Shown here one piece after another: positions 24,311 to 37,049 of a DNA stretch of 64,000 bases. The translations under genes were made by a program, and so were the position numbers. How positions within the stretch are numbered: position 1 is the first letter of the stretch; each line of letters opens with the position of its first letter. This stretch comes from Mytilus edulis (lineage: Eukaryota; Mollusca; Bivalvia; Mytilida; Mytilidae). Location: assembly GCF_963676685.1 (NCBI RefSeq), contig NC_092345.1, positions 27,737,585-27,801,584 on the forward strand, given 5' to 3'. The notes beneath the pieces are model-generated. The model was given only the letters and a program-made list of their open reading frames with translations, was not told the DNA's origin and did not search any database.

Positions 24311-25726
24311 GTTATTTTATTATTATGACCATATAAATGATAATTGATTTATACAGAGATAAATGGATACACAAAAAGTAACTTGTATCTGATTAAATTA
24401 TATAACAATATAATTGGATGGAGAGTTGGGTATACGTCATTGAGACAGCAACTCAAAAATACAATCGTTATCAAGTGTCAAGCACCGAATCACAACGAGT
24501 CTAAAATGTGAATAAATTAGACAAAAACTAAAATATCTGCCATAAATATTACCAACTTCTCTATTCTCTAAAAAATTAATTAAAAACGATATGACATTAA
24601 ATAAATAAACATAAATCATCTTTATAATATATATAGTTAGTGACTTAGGTGGACAAGAGTCGTATGACTAAAAAACAAGAAAGAACTTCAACATGCAAAG
24701 GATATTAGTGTAGATCTATGACTTGCATGCACGATAGGAAGAATAGAGTATAGAAAGTTCAATTATGTTAGATGGACTAACTTGGATTACTTCCCTCACT
24801 CATCAAATACCAGCCTTTACACTATCATTATCTTTTTTACATTGCAAACAATGAAAACACTATATATGCAATTGCTTATCGGAGATAAACATACACTTCC
24901 ATTTTAAAAATGGAAACTGAAATCTAACACGACGAAAACATTCGTGATGTCAATAATATGTCTAATATAAGTTGACATGTTCCCTCAGAACATGGAATAA
25001 ATGTAATACAAACGTACTTTATAGAATTGATTACTACTGAACAAACCCTCGTGACCGAGAGATCACGAGATTTTAGACCGATCGCGTCCATCTCCATTCC
25101 GTGCGGGATTGAAATAATTCATTGATAAGACGAAAACTGATGAAAAAATACATTATAGCGATTGGTGTAAGAGGTCTACAGCACTTTTGTTAAAATTCAA
25201 TCAATGAAAAAAGTTTAACACGCTTTACTGATCCGGGTTAAAAGGTTTTCATGTGAAATTTTTATGCAAATTTGACTGATGTAATCAGATAAATTGTTTG
25301 GGTTACTTTTATCAAAGATCTATTAGTTTATGTACTATCAATTTCTCTCTCGGGTATTTTTTATTATTTTTTTATAACTTTTAAAAGGGCTTTCTTTGAA
25401 GTAAATAATTATTTAAGTAAATATCGAGGTTTTGTTTTGATTTAAATCATTTTTAATTAATTTTTGTTTTAATCAAAGATCAGACAAGTCAGTGATATAC
25501 ACTTAACATTCACAGCATTGTTTATTTTTTTGTTGAAGTTTTCACTGTAAATTTGCCATTTACAGAATCATTTTCTTATTTTCTTTCAAAAAGAAAGAAA
25601 CATAAGATACAAAAAAATAGCATGAATATTTCAGTTGGTTGTCGCCAGTGTTCAGAGGTCAACTTTTAAATCGCACAAGCAGCTTTTGTCTAGAAGTCAC
25701 CTGGCAACTGAGACATTAAAAAAAGT
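24311..25726. other. Hox2 intron, no feature seen
   Basis: AT-rich; no gene, RNA or clear repeat. A slightly less AT-rich patch lies at 25040-25110. Confidence 0.5.
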
Positions 25727-25736
25727 GCATTTTACC

Positions 25737-27215
25737 ACAGGGACTCGGTTAGCAGATTAAAATTTTGTAAATCAATGTTTTTAATTTATTTTTTATTATT
25801 TCCTGTCTATTTGCATTACTATATTAACGTATTTAACGTTGCCATCACTATTTCTTTGTTTTCTGGCAATGTGCAGTTTACTTTCCATATCCATATACTG
25901 AAAAAACCTAAAGGGATCTAAGTCGCCATCTTGAATTGCCTTCCCTACTTCAGATAAAAAAATAATTAAAAATATTAATGAATTACTATATACCTTACAA
26001 CAGCCCTCATTTTCTTCCGAAATTATTCTTCTATCACATGCATATTTTGATTTGTGGATTAATAGAACCCTTACGCAGTTTCAGTTGCATTCGTGTCAGA
26101 ATATTCAAAGTCCCGGCGAAAGCAACGTATCATTCGGAAACTTCCAGGTTGACGTGTTTACTACAACGATAAATCCTTATAAACAGACGAGTGCTGTCCC
26201 CTAACTTCATACCTACGCCACACCAAGATATCCTTCATATAAATTAAATATCAAACAAAAATGTCTTTGAACAGTTAGTGCATGTATTGTTTCAATATCA
26301 GATTATCCTCCTATCCTTCCGCCCATTGAAAATATCAAATGATTGTCCCAAACTATCGGGTTGTATTTCTGAGATCTTCTGACATCGTCCTGTTATTTTC
26401 AAATCATGGATTTATGCAGTACAACACTTATATAATCAGAGGAGTATATGTATGTATATGGAAAGGGGCCTACTGATTGAACTTCATACATGCATGTATG
26501 ATAAGTTAATATACTTTTTCAAAGTATTACTCCAAGTTGACCTACCAACCGGCCCTCCCCCTTTTTTATATATCCTGGTACTGTTAGTAAACCTTATAAA
26601 TCCCATTGAACGTGTCAATATTTTAAGTAACTTCTTCATTTTATTGATGTGTCTACGAAAAAGTCAATGATTTATGTTACCCCGTATGAAGAAAGGCTCT
26701 ATTCGTTAACATGGTTAATAATTTTGCTCTCGATATGTAATAATAAATCAGGGGACAGCACTCGTCTGTTTATAAGGATTTATCGTTGTTGTAAACGCAT
26801 CAACCTGGAAGTTTCCGAATGATACGTTGCTTTCGCCGGGAAATTTGAATATTCTGACACGAATGCAACTGAAACTGCGTAAGGGTTCTGTTAATCCACA
26901 AATCAAAATATGCATGTGATAGAAGAATAATTTCGGAAGAAAATGAGGGCTGTTGTAAGGTATATAGTAATTCATTAATATTTTTAATTATTTTTTATCT
27001 AAAGTAGGGAAGGCAATTCAAGATGGCGACTTAGATCCCTTTAGGTTTTTTCAGTATATGGATATGGAAAGTAAACTGCACATTGCCAGAAAACAAAGAA
27101 ATAGTGATGGCAACGTTAAATACGTTAATATAGTAATGCAAATAGACAGGAAATAATAAAAAATAAATTAAAAACATTGATTTACAAAATTTTAATCTGC
27201 TAACCGAGTCCCTGT
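25737..27215. mobile_element. Non-autonomous Mutator-like (MULE) element
   Basis: The terminal inverted repeats are 466 bp each (25737-26202 and 26750-27215), over 95% identical by eye, beginning ACAGGGACTCGGTTAGCAG. Exact 10 bp direct repeats GCATTTTACC flank it (25727-25736 and 27216-27225). Long inverted repeats with a 9-10 bp target duplication are typical of Mutator-like elements. The 547 bp centre has no transposase. Both arms contain the same short reading frame (MNYYIPYNSPHFLPK...), which is simply the repeat read in both directions. The high arm identity and intact target duplication suggest a fairly recent insertion into the Hox2 intron. Confidence 0.85.
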
Positions 27216-27414
27216 GCATTTTACCTACTGTTTTTTAAATCTTCGAGCTATGAAAAGCTTCCTTATTACGTAAGTAGTATGAAGGGAAAATCCAATCAAA
27301 TGACGAATAGAATATGAAAGAAAACCTGACAATAAATATTGTTTGTAGATATAATCAAATTTGTTTTAAATTTTTCATTTCGGGGCTTGTATAACTTGAT
27401 GTGCATTCAAAGAT

Positions 27415-27625
27415 CGAAATTACACTGACAACGCCATGGTAAAAAAAAAAGCAAAAAAAAACAACACCAAACAGACAAATAATAGTACACAAAGCACAAC
27501 ATAGAAAACTAAAGACTTAACAAAACGAACCACACAAAAAACTGGGGGTGATCTCAGGTGCTCCTGGAGGGTAAGCAGAGCCTGCTCCACATGTGACACC
27601 CGTCGTGTTGCTCATGTTCACAAAT
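27415..27625 (+). repeat. Dispersed repeat family D (longest copy)
   Basis: It starts ACACTGACAACGCCATGG and runs through AATAGTACACAAAGCACAAC and GGTGATCTCAGGTGCTCC to GCTCCACATGTGACACC. It extends further 3' than the copies beside the TRIM-like genes. Confidence 0.75.
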
Positions 27626-27860
27626 CCGGTTATATGATTTAATTCGGTATCTGTATCTCTGTAGACATTTTCTAGATTAGCAAACACTTACATGATTTGA
27701 CTCAGCTTGTCGATCTAATATAAAGCAAGATTAATATCAAAATCACATTAATCTGGTCTCGCCTAGAAGAGATTACTTACTGCAATTTTTAACATCGATA
27801 AATGGTCATAGACATAAAGAGCAAAATTAATGAGATTGTTACTGAAAAACTGAACATTTA

Positions 27861-27957
27861 GATTGGATAAAGATTGTACTTACAAAAATGATAAGTTTGA
27901 TAAACAAATTGGATAAAGATTGTAGTTACAAAAATGATAAGTTTGATAAACAAAATG
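27861..27957 (+). repeat. Tandem duplication, about 48 bp unit, 2 copies
   Basis: ATTGGATAAAGATTGTA and ATGATAAGTTTGATAAACAA occur twice at 48 bp spacing, nearly identical. Confidence 0.85.
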
Positions 27958-29329
27958 TTACTTCCGCTTATGAAAATTAAAAATGTTATAGTAATGTTTC
28001 GTTTTGAAAGTTCCATTTACATAAATAACTGTAACTCAGATGTCGGTTTTCATTTATACATTGGATGTGCCCTTTCGATTGGTTCAAAATAAGCCACGAC
28101 AAAGTAAGCCCTAGCGTTAAGAAAGTGACAACGATATTTGACTTGTCACAGATGACAAACGAGACGATTCCCCAGTGATAATCTAAATCTATTATTTAAA
28201 CACTGAAAACAAATAAATGTCAAGATAGTTAACACCTTCAATTTAAGCATTCGTACTGAACATGAGTTCTCCATCACAAAATATACATTAATAGGTCAAT
28301 TAAGATGCATCTTACCGCATAATGACATAAATAGGTAATCAAACGTATAGTTGGTGGTTCTCCTACCGTCATAGGAGTTTCATAGAGCTGTACATTTCAG
28401 TCAGCATGTTCGTCCATGTTCTAATTATTATTTCATTATGAAGTTTTTACAGCACAACTTTGAACAAACGAAATAATATTGCATCTTTGAGTTATTCAAA
28501 TGCTTTAAAAAGTGTTGTTTTTTTTATAAAACATGTTGAATGACCAATGAGTATACACTCTGTAAACATAAATAAGAAAAAGTCTACAAATAAGAAATAA
28601 ATAAGGAAGCTGTGGTAATATTGTCACTGAGACAACAACCTGAAAAAGATACGAGACGTACATGGCGCTAGTATAATACATAAATAAACCTGTAAGTTAC
28701 ATTATTACGAAAGGTATATCCGGGATAATTTTAAAATCAGTCAAAGGTGCAAATCCTGTTCGTAAATTACTTTTGTTAAATGAGAAGTATAAATGTATCT
28801 TTACTATCAGAGGTTAAAGAGAGATTAATATATTCATGTTCTGCAGCCACGTTTTTGAAGCAAAACGTCTGTCCCACTCTACTTTTATCCTTTATTTCCA
28901 GATTGCAATTTGCAGCGCTCTTTTCTAAATGGCTTTTATATTCTATGCTTACGTTTGGTAGAACTATATCGTCAAGTTAATTTATAAGGGTCTGAATTGG
29001 CTTCCTTCAGTTCTGTTTTTCCATTATTTGTTTTACCCATTATTCTCTGTTCTTTATATTTCAGCATCCGAATACTCTCTGTTCTATATTTGCTTTGCCT
29101 ATTTTCCATTTTATTTTATGAATCTTAATCAGCTACAGTAAGTTAATCACTTCGTGATAAGGAAATAACATAAGGTTGTCTTACGTCCAGTGGCATATGT
29201 TTCATGCATGTTCAAGACTCGAACATATAAACAATGAATACAATACGTAGGTCCGGTATTACAGGCCGTCTGGGACGAAAGTCTGGGAACTAAAAATGGG
29301 ATACCACTGATTAATGAGGGTATATATTA
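27958..29329. other. Hox2 intron, no feature seen
   Basis: No gene or repeat recognised; a T-rich reading frame at 28780-28980 has no recognisable domain. Confidence 0.45.
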
Positions 29330-29545
29330 AATAGTGAAATTATAAATACCCACGACAACCGCTGAATAACAGGCTCCGGACTTAGACAATCCACTACCAT
29401 AGTGTGGTGGGGTTAAGCATACAAATGAAAGATAAACTCTCCCCTGACCTGGGACAGTGCACTGATGGAAAAGCACAAACAAGATCAAACTAAAAATCAG
29501 CTGGAAAAAGGCTTGATTAGCACGAAGCACTTACAACTGCTAACG
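29330..29545 (+). repeat. Dispersed repeat family F
   Basis: It contains ACAGGCTCCGGACTTAGACA, TGTGGTGGGGTTAAGCAT, CTCCCCTGACCTGGGACAGT and AAATCAGCTGGAAAAAGGC. I recognise this pattern from memory as a Mytilus repeat; it is somewhat decayed. Confidence 0.6.
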
Positions 29546-32212
29546 CAAGGGCAAAATACTTCTTTTTTTAACTGAGGGCTAGTTTAAAGCAAATTACAAG
29601 TTTTAAAATTTAGCATTCGGTTGAACAGATGCCAGTAATATTTAAGCAAAAATCAGTAAAAGAATTTGGACAACCTATCTCAGATATATACAAAACACCA
29701 TAAAAGGGTAAAAAAGAAAACCAGGTCACCTATATACATTTTCTTTACAGTCTAACTTTCTTTTTTGACATCATTACTTACAACAAATAATTACCTATGT
29801 AAACTTCTAACACATGCTGTTATTTGCTATAAAAGTACATCAAACGTTGAAAAGTTGATGTAATTGAAATTACGCGTCTAAGATTCTTCAATCATTTTCT
29901 TAACAAACTGAAACAATTTTCATGCATTCAGTGATTAGAATTGAATTTCAGTAATGCGAAATTTACAGTCGATCTAAATCGTTCGGAATGAGAGTAAGTA
30001 GACACAAAAGTTATCAAAGGATATCTTAAATTAACCTGGATGATATTTACACTTTCTGATAATTTTACATTGATTTGTTAATTATAAAACTGAATGTACA
30101 AAGGCATTGAAGCTTGATTGGATAATATTACCATCAATCCCGGGCTAAATAAAAGCAATCCCGGACTGAATAAGATGTCGATAAATTAGTGGTTCGCAAA
30201 GAATAATTACATAATAAGAGTTTTTGTTGCTTTGAACATTGCTTGACAAGCTCAAACGTAACAAGATCCGGTTGCTTATCAGGGTATTGATTTCTCTGTT
30301 TTTTTATTAATCAAATAGTACAGATACACATGGAACTGTTTATTGCGTGTTTAAACATTAATGAAAAAAAAAATATTTAAAAACATTGATTGACAGGAAC
30401 ATCTCGTGAAAAAAAGGTCAGAGGTGTGCATTGTGTAAATATTAGTGATACTTTTTACTGCAATAATCGTATAGATGAATAATAAAAGGTTTTTTTTTAT
30501 TAAATCAAAAGAAACAGAAGCGACCAAGGGGCCGGGACAATTAAAAAGCATAAATGGAATTAAAATAGAAAATGTCAATGACAAACAATGCAAAAGTACA
30601 AGTCCACAAAACAAAACAAAACACTGAACATTTAAAGACTTAGAACTCTACAAAATAAAAGTTCCGTCTTTGTGTATATTTTATACAAGATAATCTTACA
30701 AAGCTTTTAATACATAAATTGGAAATAAAATTATGCTCATAAAAGGTGATAAACACTTTCACAACGTTGTATCTATCCACGTGCCATAAGTTAACTATTG
30801 CCCTACTTCGTAAGTGAAACAGCTCCTAGTTTGTTTTTCAAACATTTCAGAGATGGCCACCAATGACCGTTCTTTCGAAGAAAGTATATTGTTCCTAGAA
30901 ATCTTTTGTTATATGGTCAAATGTCCATTTTCCATTTTTACATAACAGATATTTGCATTATAATTGGTTTTGCTTTTATCATAAAGAATCATCATATAAT
31001 TTCATATTTTATTTGAATTTATTTTATGTTTCACGAAACATTTAGTGTGTTGCCCTCTAAGCTTTAATGTCACACTTCAATTACAAGAAATCGCAACCAT
31101 GCTTAAACTGTCATTACACATATTGTATATTAAAGTCTACAAATAAATTCTATAATCGATAATTTGATAATTATATATAGTAGGCAATTTGATTTTTTGT
31201 TGTGAAACAAACGTGCGTCGTCATTTATCAAAACATGTAACCAAACACCACAACTCCGGATTTTGCGTGTAATTCAACAGTTAACGGTTTGAATATTAAA
31301 ATGATCAGCGCTTAATGACGAATCAGAACACTTCTCATACCGAAGTGGTACATGGGTAAGTTACGACCTAAAGTCACGCGAGACCCTTTGAAACATAGAA
31401 GAGACACATGTAGTGGGTGGGCTTCTGGCTTCTAATGTCCTCCTACCAGAACATTCCAACTTGACATTTGAAGCACTTTGCATCAATGTTTAATTCCTCG
31501 TTTTGATTAGCCTTAATGATTCGAAATATCAATATGTATCTGCTTTTCGCACGAATAACTGCAACAGTAGAAACAATTATAAAGGGTATCGAATATCTAA
31601 TTATACATTTTTAATAAAAAAAAATATAAATAATGACCCATTTTCAAAATTTTCACGTCTACAAGACACACTGAAGGAATAAAATGAGGTCCTTTAAACA
31701 TTCAGATTTTATTTTTTAACCGTTCATATTTAAATAACAATATAAAATCAAAAATGCATTGAATATATATCTCCATACGGAATTTACCTCTATGCTCGTT
31801 GAACGTAGTCCTGATGAGTGGATCAGAGTAGTTACTGTAAATACATACCTTGTTTACAAAATATTAATTTCCACAAAAGGAATGTATAACATTAAGCTCT
31901 AAGTCCAGGGACAAACTTTGAAACATATATTAAACTTCAGCGCATAAGACACTTTGTTCACAAAAAATTGTTACACTCGTTATATAGGCCTATTCAAAGT
32001 TATTTTTATACGATGGCTATTTAAAATCTTCAAGTGTCTAAGGTCTAATGACACATTAGAATGACCTTATTGCATCGGGGAAATTATAATGGAAATGCGA
32101 ATAAAAAAGAGGGAATCTAATGACAAAGCGAGTACTGTAACAATTATGATCCTTAGTCACCAGAAAAAACGAAATGTTGCTTTAAAGAAAATAAGTGTAA
32201 CATTGAACGATC
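29546..32212. other. Hox2 intron, mostly featureless
   Basis: AT-rich. One patch (about 31310-31510) is clearly less AT-rich than its surroundings and is noted as a candidate regulatory block in the findings. Confidence 0.45.
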
Positions 32213-32590
32213 TCGATAAAGGGAAACAACTCTTTGAATTCGGGTAGGTCAATCAATCAGACCACCTGCATTATTATCTTTGTAAAATTGAGAATGGACA
32301 TGGGGAAATTGTCAAAGAGACAACAACCCGAACATAGAGCTGAAGGCTGAAGTACAATTAAAGTTACAACAGAACTGCACTGTTATATTCTTTCTTCAAG
32401 AATTTGTAGTAACCATGCTAACTGCAAAAAAAGACTTCTCATTCGTTCATTTTACTAGTTCTAAAAAGGGAGTAACGCGTTGGACCTGGATAAAGGGAAC
32501 TAACTCTTTAGAGGAAACTCTTATGATATGAGTAAAGGGAGCTAACTCTTTGAATCTTGGTAAAAGAAATAACTCTTTGAATCAGTACAG
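32213..32590 (+). repeat. Scattered 'TAAAGGGAACTAACTCTTTGAAT' type motif, 4 copies (written here in part)
   Basis: The core AACTCTTTGAAT with a preceding TAAAGGGA occurs near 32216, 32490, 32532 and 32562. A family B fragment sits between the first and second. Confidence 0.6.
32282..32350 (+). repeat. Dispersed repeat family B, short copy
   Basis: It contains AAATTGAGAATGGACATGG and GAGACAACAACCCGAACAT; truncated after about 70 bp. Confidence 0.75.
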
Positions 32591-33835
32591 GTTAAACAAC
32601 AAGAAAACGTAAAATATAAACCATGTAGTACATTACAGTACCATTAAAACAGTGTCGTGAATTTTTTTACTTAAATATGTAATATTTACCATGTTAACTT
32701 GTTATAAATAAGATTCATCATTCGTCCATTTTGCTAGTTCTAAATGACTGATTTATAAATTTTGCTACGAAACATCTGTATTGAATGGATAAACAAATGT
32801 TATATGTCATAGATCAAAGGGAAAAACTTTCCACTCAGGAAAAAAGATACCTTGCTATGAAAAGATTCATAATATTTTAATATTAAAATGATTTTTATCA
32901 TAAACATCACGAAGAATAAATTATATAAAATAATGACAGCTGTTGAAAATATTTTCGTGGCTTTCTCCCCTAGGCTTTCACAAGAGGATACGATCAGTGT
33001 GCATCTAGAAACACAAAATACAAAAATTTCAATACCTGTCACTCAAAACACAATTTAAATGAATTTAAAACAGGTAGCTTTTTGCATTTTGTCAGCGTGA
33101 ATGACATTCAGCGTGAAGCTAACTTTTTACGACATATCAACAGTTTGCTTAATTTTTATTTATGGCAATATGGCCGATATATATAAACCACATTGTTCAT
33201 TTGCATTCACTTTTAATTATACCTATTATCCTTTGTAATAATGTTAATTTTGTTTAGGTTAGTGCATGTACATAAAATGTAGTTCACCGTATACAACTTT
33301 GAATAAATTTCCATTATTTCAAAATTATGTTTAAAAAGGGCGAAAATATGCAACAAAGATTCCAATATCTACATATATCGTGTATATACTAAAAAGGGAT
33401 GTTTGGGGGAGGAACATATACATATACATGACAATGAAAATTATACATCAATTAAAGAACTTATATCAGTGCACATGTAGTTTTAGGAATATCTGTTTTG
33501 TAATTTTCCTCTATTTGTTTCGCCGTTCTAAGACTAATTTTAAAAAACGTTTCTATCTTCTGTTAAATTTTCAGGAGCTTTAATGATGTGACAACAGTAT
33601 TACTTTAAATATATCTGGATTACACATTGTTTGTAAAGATGTTCAAATTGTGCTATTTTTGAAAGATTTTGTCAAATTTAAAGATAGATATGAAGAAGAA
33701 AAAACTAGAATGAACATGAACCATTATTTTATTTGTATTGTATTTCATATGACGATTCATTAGTTTTGATTACTAATGTCCATCGAAACAAAACAAAATG
33801 TAAAAACGTTAGTGTTCTAGTTTGAATTGTTTTAT
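32591..33835. other. Hox2 intron, no feature seen
   Basis: AT-rich; no gene or clear repeat. Confidence 0.5.
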
Positions 33836-33945
33836 TTTTAAATTGGGTCTTTTGTAATCTGTTGTGCGGCATGGATTCTGGTCATTGTTGAAGGCTATAC
33901 GATAACCTATAGTTCCTAACTTTTCGTCACCACATTTTTATTTTT
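33836..33945 (+). repeat. Dispersed repeat family A, short copy
   Basis: It contains GGGTCTTTTGTAATCTG, GTCATTGTTGAAGGCTAT and ATAACCTATAG; diverged. Confidence 0.6.
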
Positions 33946-36358
33946 ATAAGTGTTTAAAATTTTGTGTCAAATAGATTGCAGCAGCAATGTACAGCGCTAA
34001 CAATCAATTTTGTGTTATGGGAACAGAATGTAAAATCGTTGAAATGCCTTCGTTTTATTTTATTTACACTGTTCCAATATAAAGTGTAAAATATACTTAG
34101 TTTCATCAAATTTAAGATTTTAAACCCGGGCGTGAAACAATTATTTTTTTGGGGAAATATAGGCCATACTTCCATAGTAAGTCCAAATAGACTGCAAAGT
34201 GCTCAACGTCGGCAAAAAGTCTAAACACTGACTGACAGAAACTTATATACATATATCTAGAAAATAAGTAAAATGCACGTTTTATGGAATTATTTTCTTT
34301 GTTATTCTATATAATTTCTGGTGCAAAATTATTAACCTTTTAAACGTACGTATACCTAAATTGTTACAGCTTCATCTAAAGAAAAAGTGATACTCTCACA
34401 GATAAATTATAAAGGATAATATTGACAAAATAAATCATGATTTACCACAAAAGAAGAATTTAACACTCCGATAATTTTCTTCTAAACAATCAAGAGATTA
34501 TGGTTTTCTTAGTGTTTGTAACAAATATTTTCATTTTTATAAATCATATTATGAATTCATATTTCAACATCTGGTTCTAAACTTTTAGCATGCTGTGTAC
34601 TTGAAGGATTGATTTTATTAAAATACATTTTTGAGTCGATGTCAATATACGTGTTATTTTGAAATTTTCAATAATATCAACAGTTATACTACAGATACAG
34701 TTCATTTCTAATTTGAAACAATGCTGTCGAAGCGTTATAATATGAAATAAAAAAATAATTCCTAGATGATCAACTGTATTCGCCTAGCGACTGGAACAAA
34801 TACAACAAATACTCTGTTAAATGAAAACAAGAAGAACAATTTAACATATTGAATGAGTTTGAATTTTCATGCTTTTGTTCAAAGTTTGTCCCTAAGTTTT
34901 TTTACGTTTGCCGGTTGAAAAATGTGACTTGTACAAACATCAACGCCCTTCATTTCGTTCTTGTAAAATAGAAGTAAACTAACACAAGTCTATATAAACC
35001 CAGCAACACATTAGCTTACAAGCCGATGAGACAAACGGAGAGAAAAAAAAACGTACCCTTTTTCTGCCTTTTCTGCTCTGATTAAATCTTTTATCGGAAT
35101 CGGCCATAACCACAGTAAAGCAGTTTTAAAGATTAGTCAAATTTCCCACAAAACCTCCTTATACATATACTAAACTTAGATTTGATCATTTTGTTCAAAA
35201 GATCCCATTGATCAATTGAGTTCACTAACTACGCAAAAAGTTTATTTTTTTAAGTGAAATATCTATTACAAGAGCCCTAAATTACTCATCTTGTTTTAAT
35301 TCACCCCTCAGGAATAAAATGCAACCTTTCATTAAGCACACCTCAGCCTTATTCATATAGTCATCTTGAAGAAAGAAAAACGTCTTGTAATTTTGAATAA
35401 AATCTCTTATTATACGTAGATCAACTTCAATTTGTTTATGTCATCTAAACAAATGATAATAGTGTTTTCATCGACGTCCGCGCTTAGTTAAAACAATTGA
35501 AGCCATTCTACTAAGATAGCATTTTTGCAAAAAGAAATAATTTCCTCGTCTGTAGCTTAAGCAGGATGATTCTACACGTGGCGAAGTCGTAAATTTCATT
35601 GTCAAAGCAGAGTTATGGTCCTTTCAAAGTTAATAAAGTTATAAAAGCCTCTAATCCCTTATTAACGAAAGTGTTTCTTTTAACGACCGCCTGACAAGTC
35701 AAATAAATTTGTTTTATATTCTCTCAGATAGCTTACGCTCCTTGCGGCGATATATCATAAAATTTATGTTCCGAGTAATATTTTCATGTAGGATAGTATG
35801 AAAAAAGCCATAAATAATTTATTTAGATGTTTTAATATGTTTGCCATTAAATTAAATTGTAATCTAAGGCGATGGTTAATGCCTGCTTGAAGCATGCTGT
35901 ATTCACACATATGGGATGTCCTTCCTTTAAATACAATCCCAGATGTTTTTATAGTAAAGATTTTATTATTCGGTCGAAATATTTTATTCTGATGTTTGCG
36001 GTGGTCACAAGAGGATCTAATAAAATACTTATTCATGTTTTTCTATAGCATTTGCATATAATATTTAATATTCTAAACCTTTTTTTCTTTCTTTCAAAAT
36101 TGGATATTGTTTTATCTTCTAAATGAAAACGACAAAGTATCTGGTAGATATGTATCTCATTGGCAATACTATCCAATCTCTTAAGTTTTTATAGTCTTTA
36201 GTTAACTTGTTGTCATTGGAAAAGCTGTGACCAAAATTTATCCTTGAATACATAAAAAGCACTGAGGAGTATATTTGACCATGTATGTCTTTTTTGGTTT
36301 GGTATTAGTCTTATTAATAATTACATCCCCTATATTTTCATTTAAAACTACAGCTACA
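33946..36358. other. Hox2 intron, no confident feature
   Basis: No gene recognised. A 90-codon minus-strand frame (36036-35764) has no domain I know. There is a TATA-like TCTATATAAACC at about 34990, without other promoter evidence. Confidence 0.4.
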
Positions 36359-36510
36359 ATAAAATTGAGAATGTGTCAAAGAGACAACAACCCGACAAAA
36401 TAGCAGAACACATCTGAAGGCCACAAATGGGTCTTCAACACAGCAAGAAAATCCCGCACCCGGAGGCGGTCTTCAGCTGGCCCCCTAAAAAAAAGTGCAC
36501 TAGTTCACAT
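36359..36510 (+). repeat. Dispersed repeat family B
   Basis: It contains GTCAAAGAGACAACAACCCG, GGGTCTTCAACACAG and AATCCCGCACCCGGAGGCGG. The first part has a small deletion relative to the other copies. Confidence 0.8.
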
Positions 36511-36808
36511 GCAAATGAATGTCAAGATTAAATGTTGGCAGCCATTTGTACTAGTAGACTAATATAGTGGTTTCGTTTAGAATACATAGTATAAGGGGAG
36601 ACTTTTAAGACGTAACGGAAATCAATCAAATACGCAAGTAAGTTAACAGCTGATCTACAGTTACATAAAACCTATGTCTACAATTTTAATAATATATAAA
36701 AGTATATATATAATTTTAATATAGCATACACGTATGAAACAGGTGGACCCTTAATATATTCATTTCAAAAGCAACTGTTCCAATTTGGGATATCAATATT
36801 CCTCTTTA

Positions 36809-37049
36809 TTAGGCCAACAAAAATTATATGTGTGTTTCCTATTTCATTATTGAAAATAATAGGGTAGGAAGGTAATGATTTTTTTTTATTTTACATTTTT
36901 TTACATTGAGTCTATGGGAGGGAAATTCTGACTTAAAGAGTGCTTATTGAAAAAAAAATGACAAAAAAACTTTAGGGTAGGCTATTTCTGAGCTTTAAAA
37001 ATAGGGTGGGTACCGTTATAGGAAACTCATATTTTTTTATTTGGCCTTA
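36809..37049. mobile_element. About 240 bp MITE with inverted ends
   Basis: The ends TTAGGCCAAC.AAAA and GGCCTTA (reverse TAAGGCCAAATAAAA) continue inward to GTTTCCTAT on both sides, about 35 bp of imperfect inverted repeat. The interior contains an AATAGGGTAGG/AATAGGGTGGG pair. No coding content. Confidence 0.65.

Noticed and set aside
25978-26172. Reading frame with the same peptide as 26975-26748 on the other strand
   Set aside because: Both are the same sequence in the two inverted arms of the Mutator-like element, not a duplicated gene.
35764-36036. 90-codon minus-strand frame in the Hox2 intron
   Set aside because: Considered as a possible retroelement remnant, but no reverse-transcriptase or other motif could be found.
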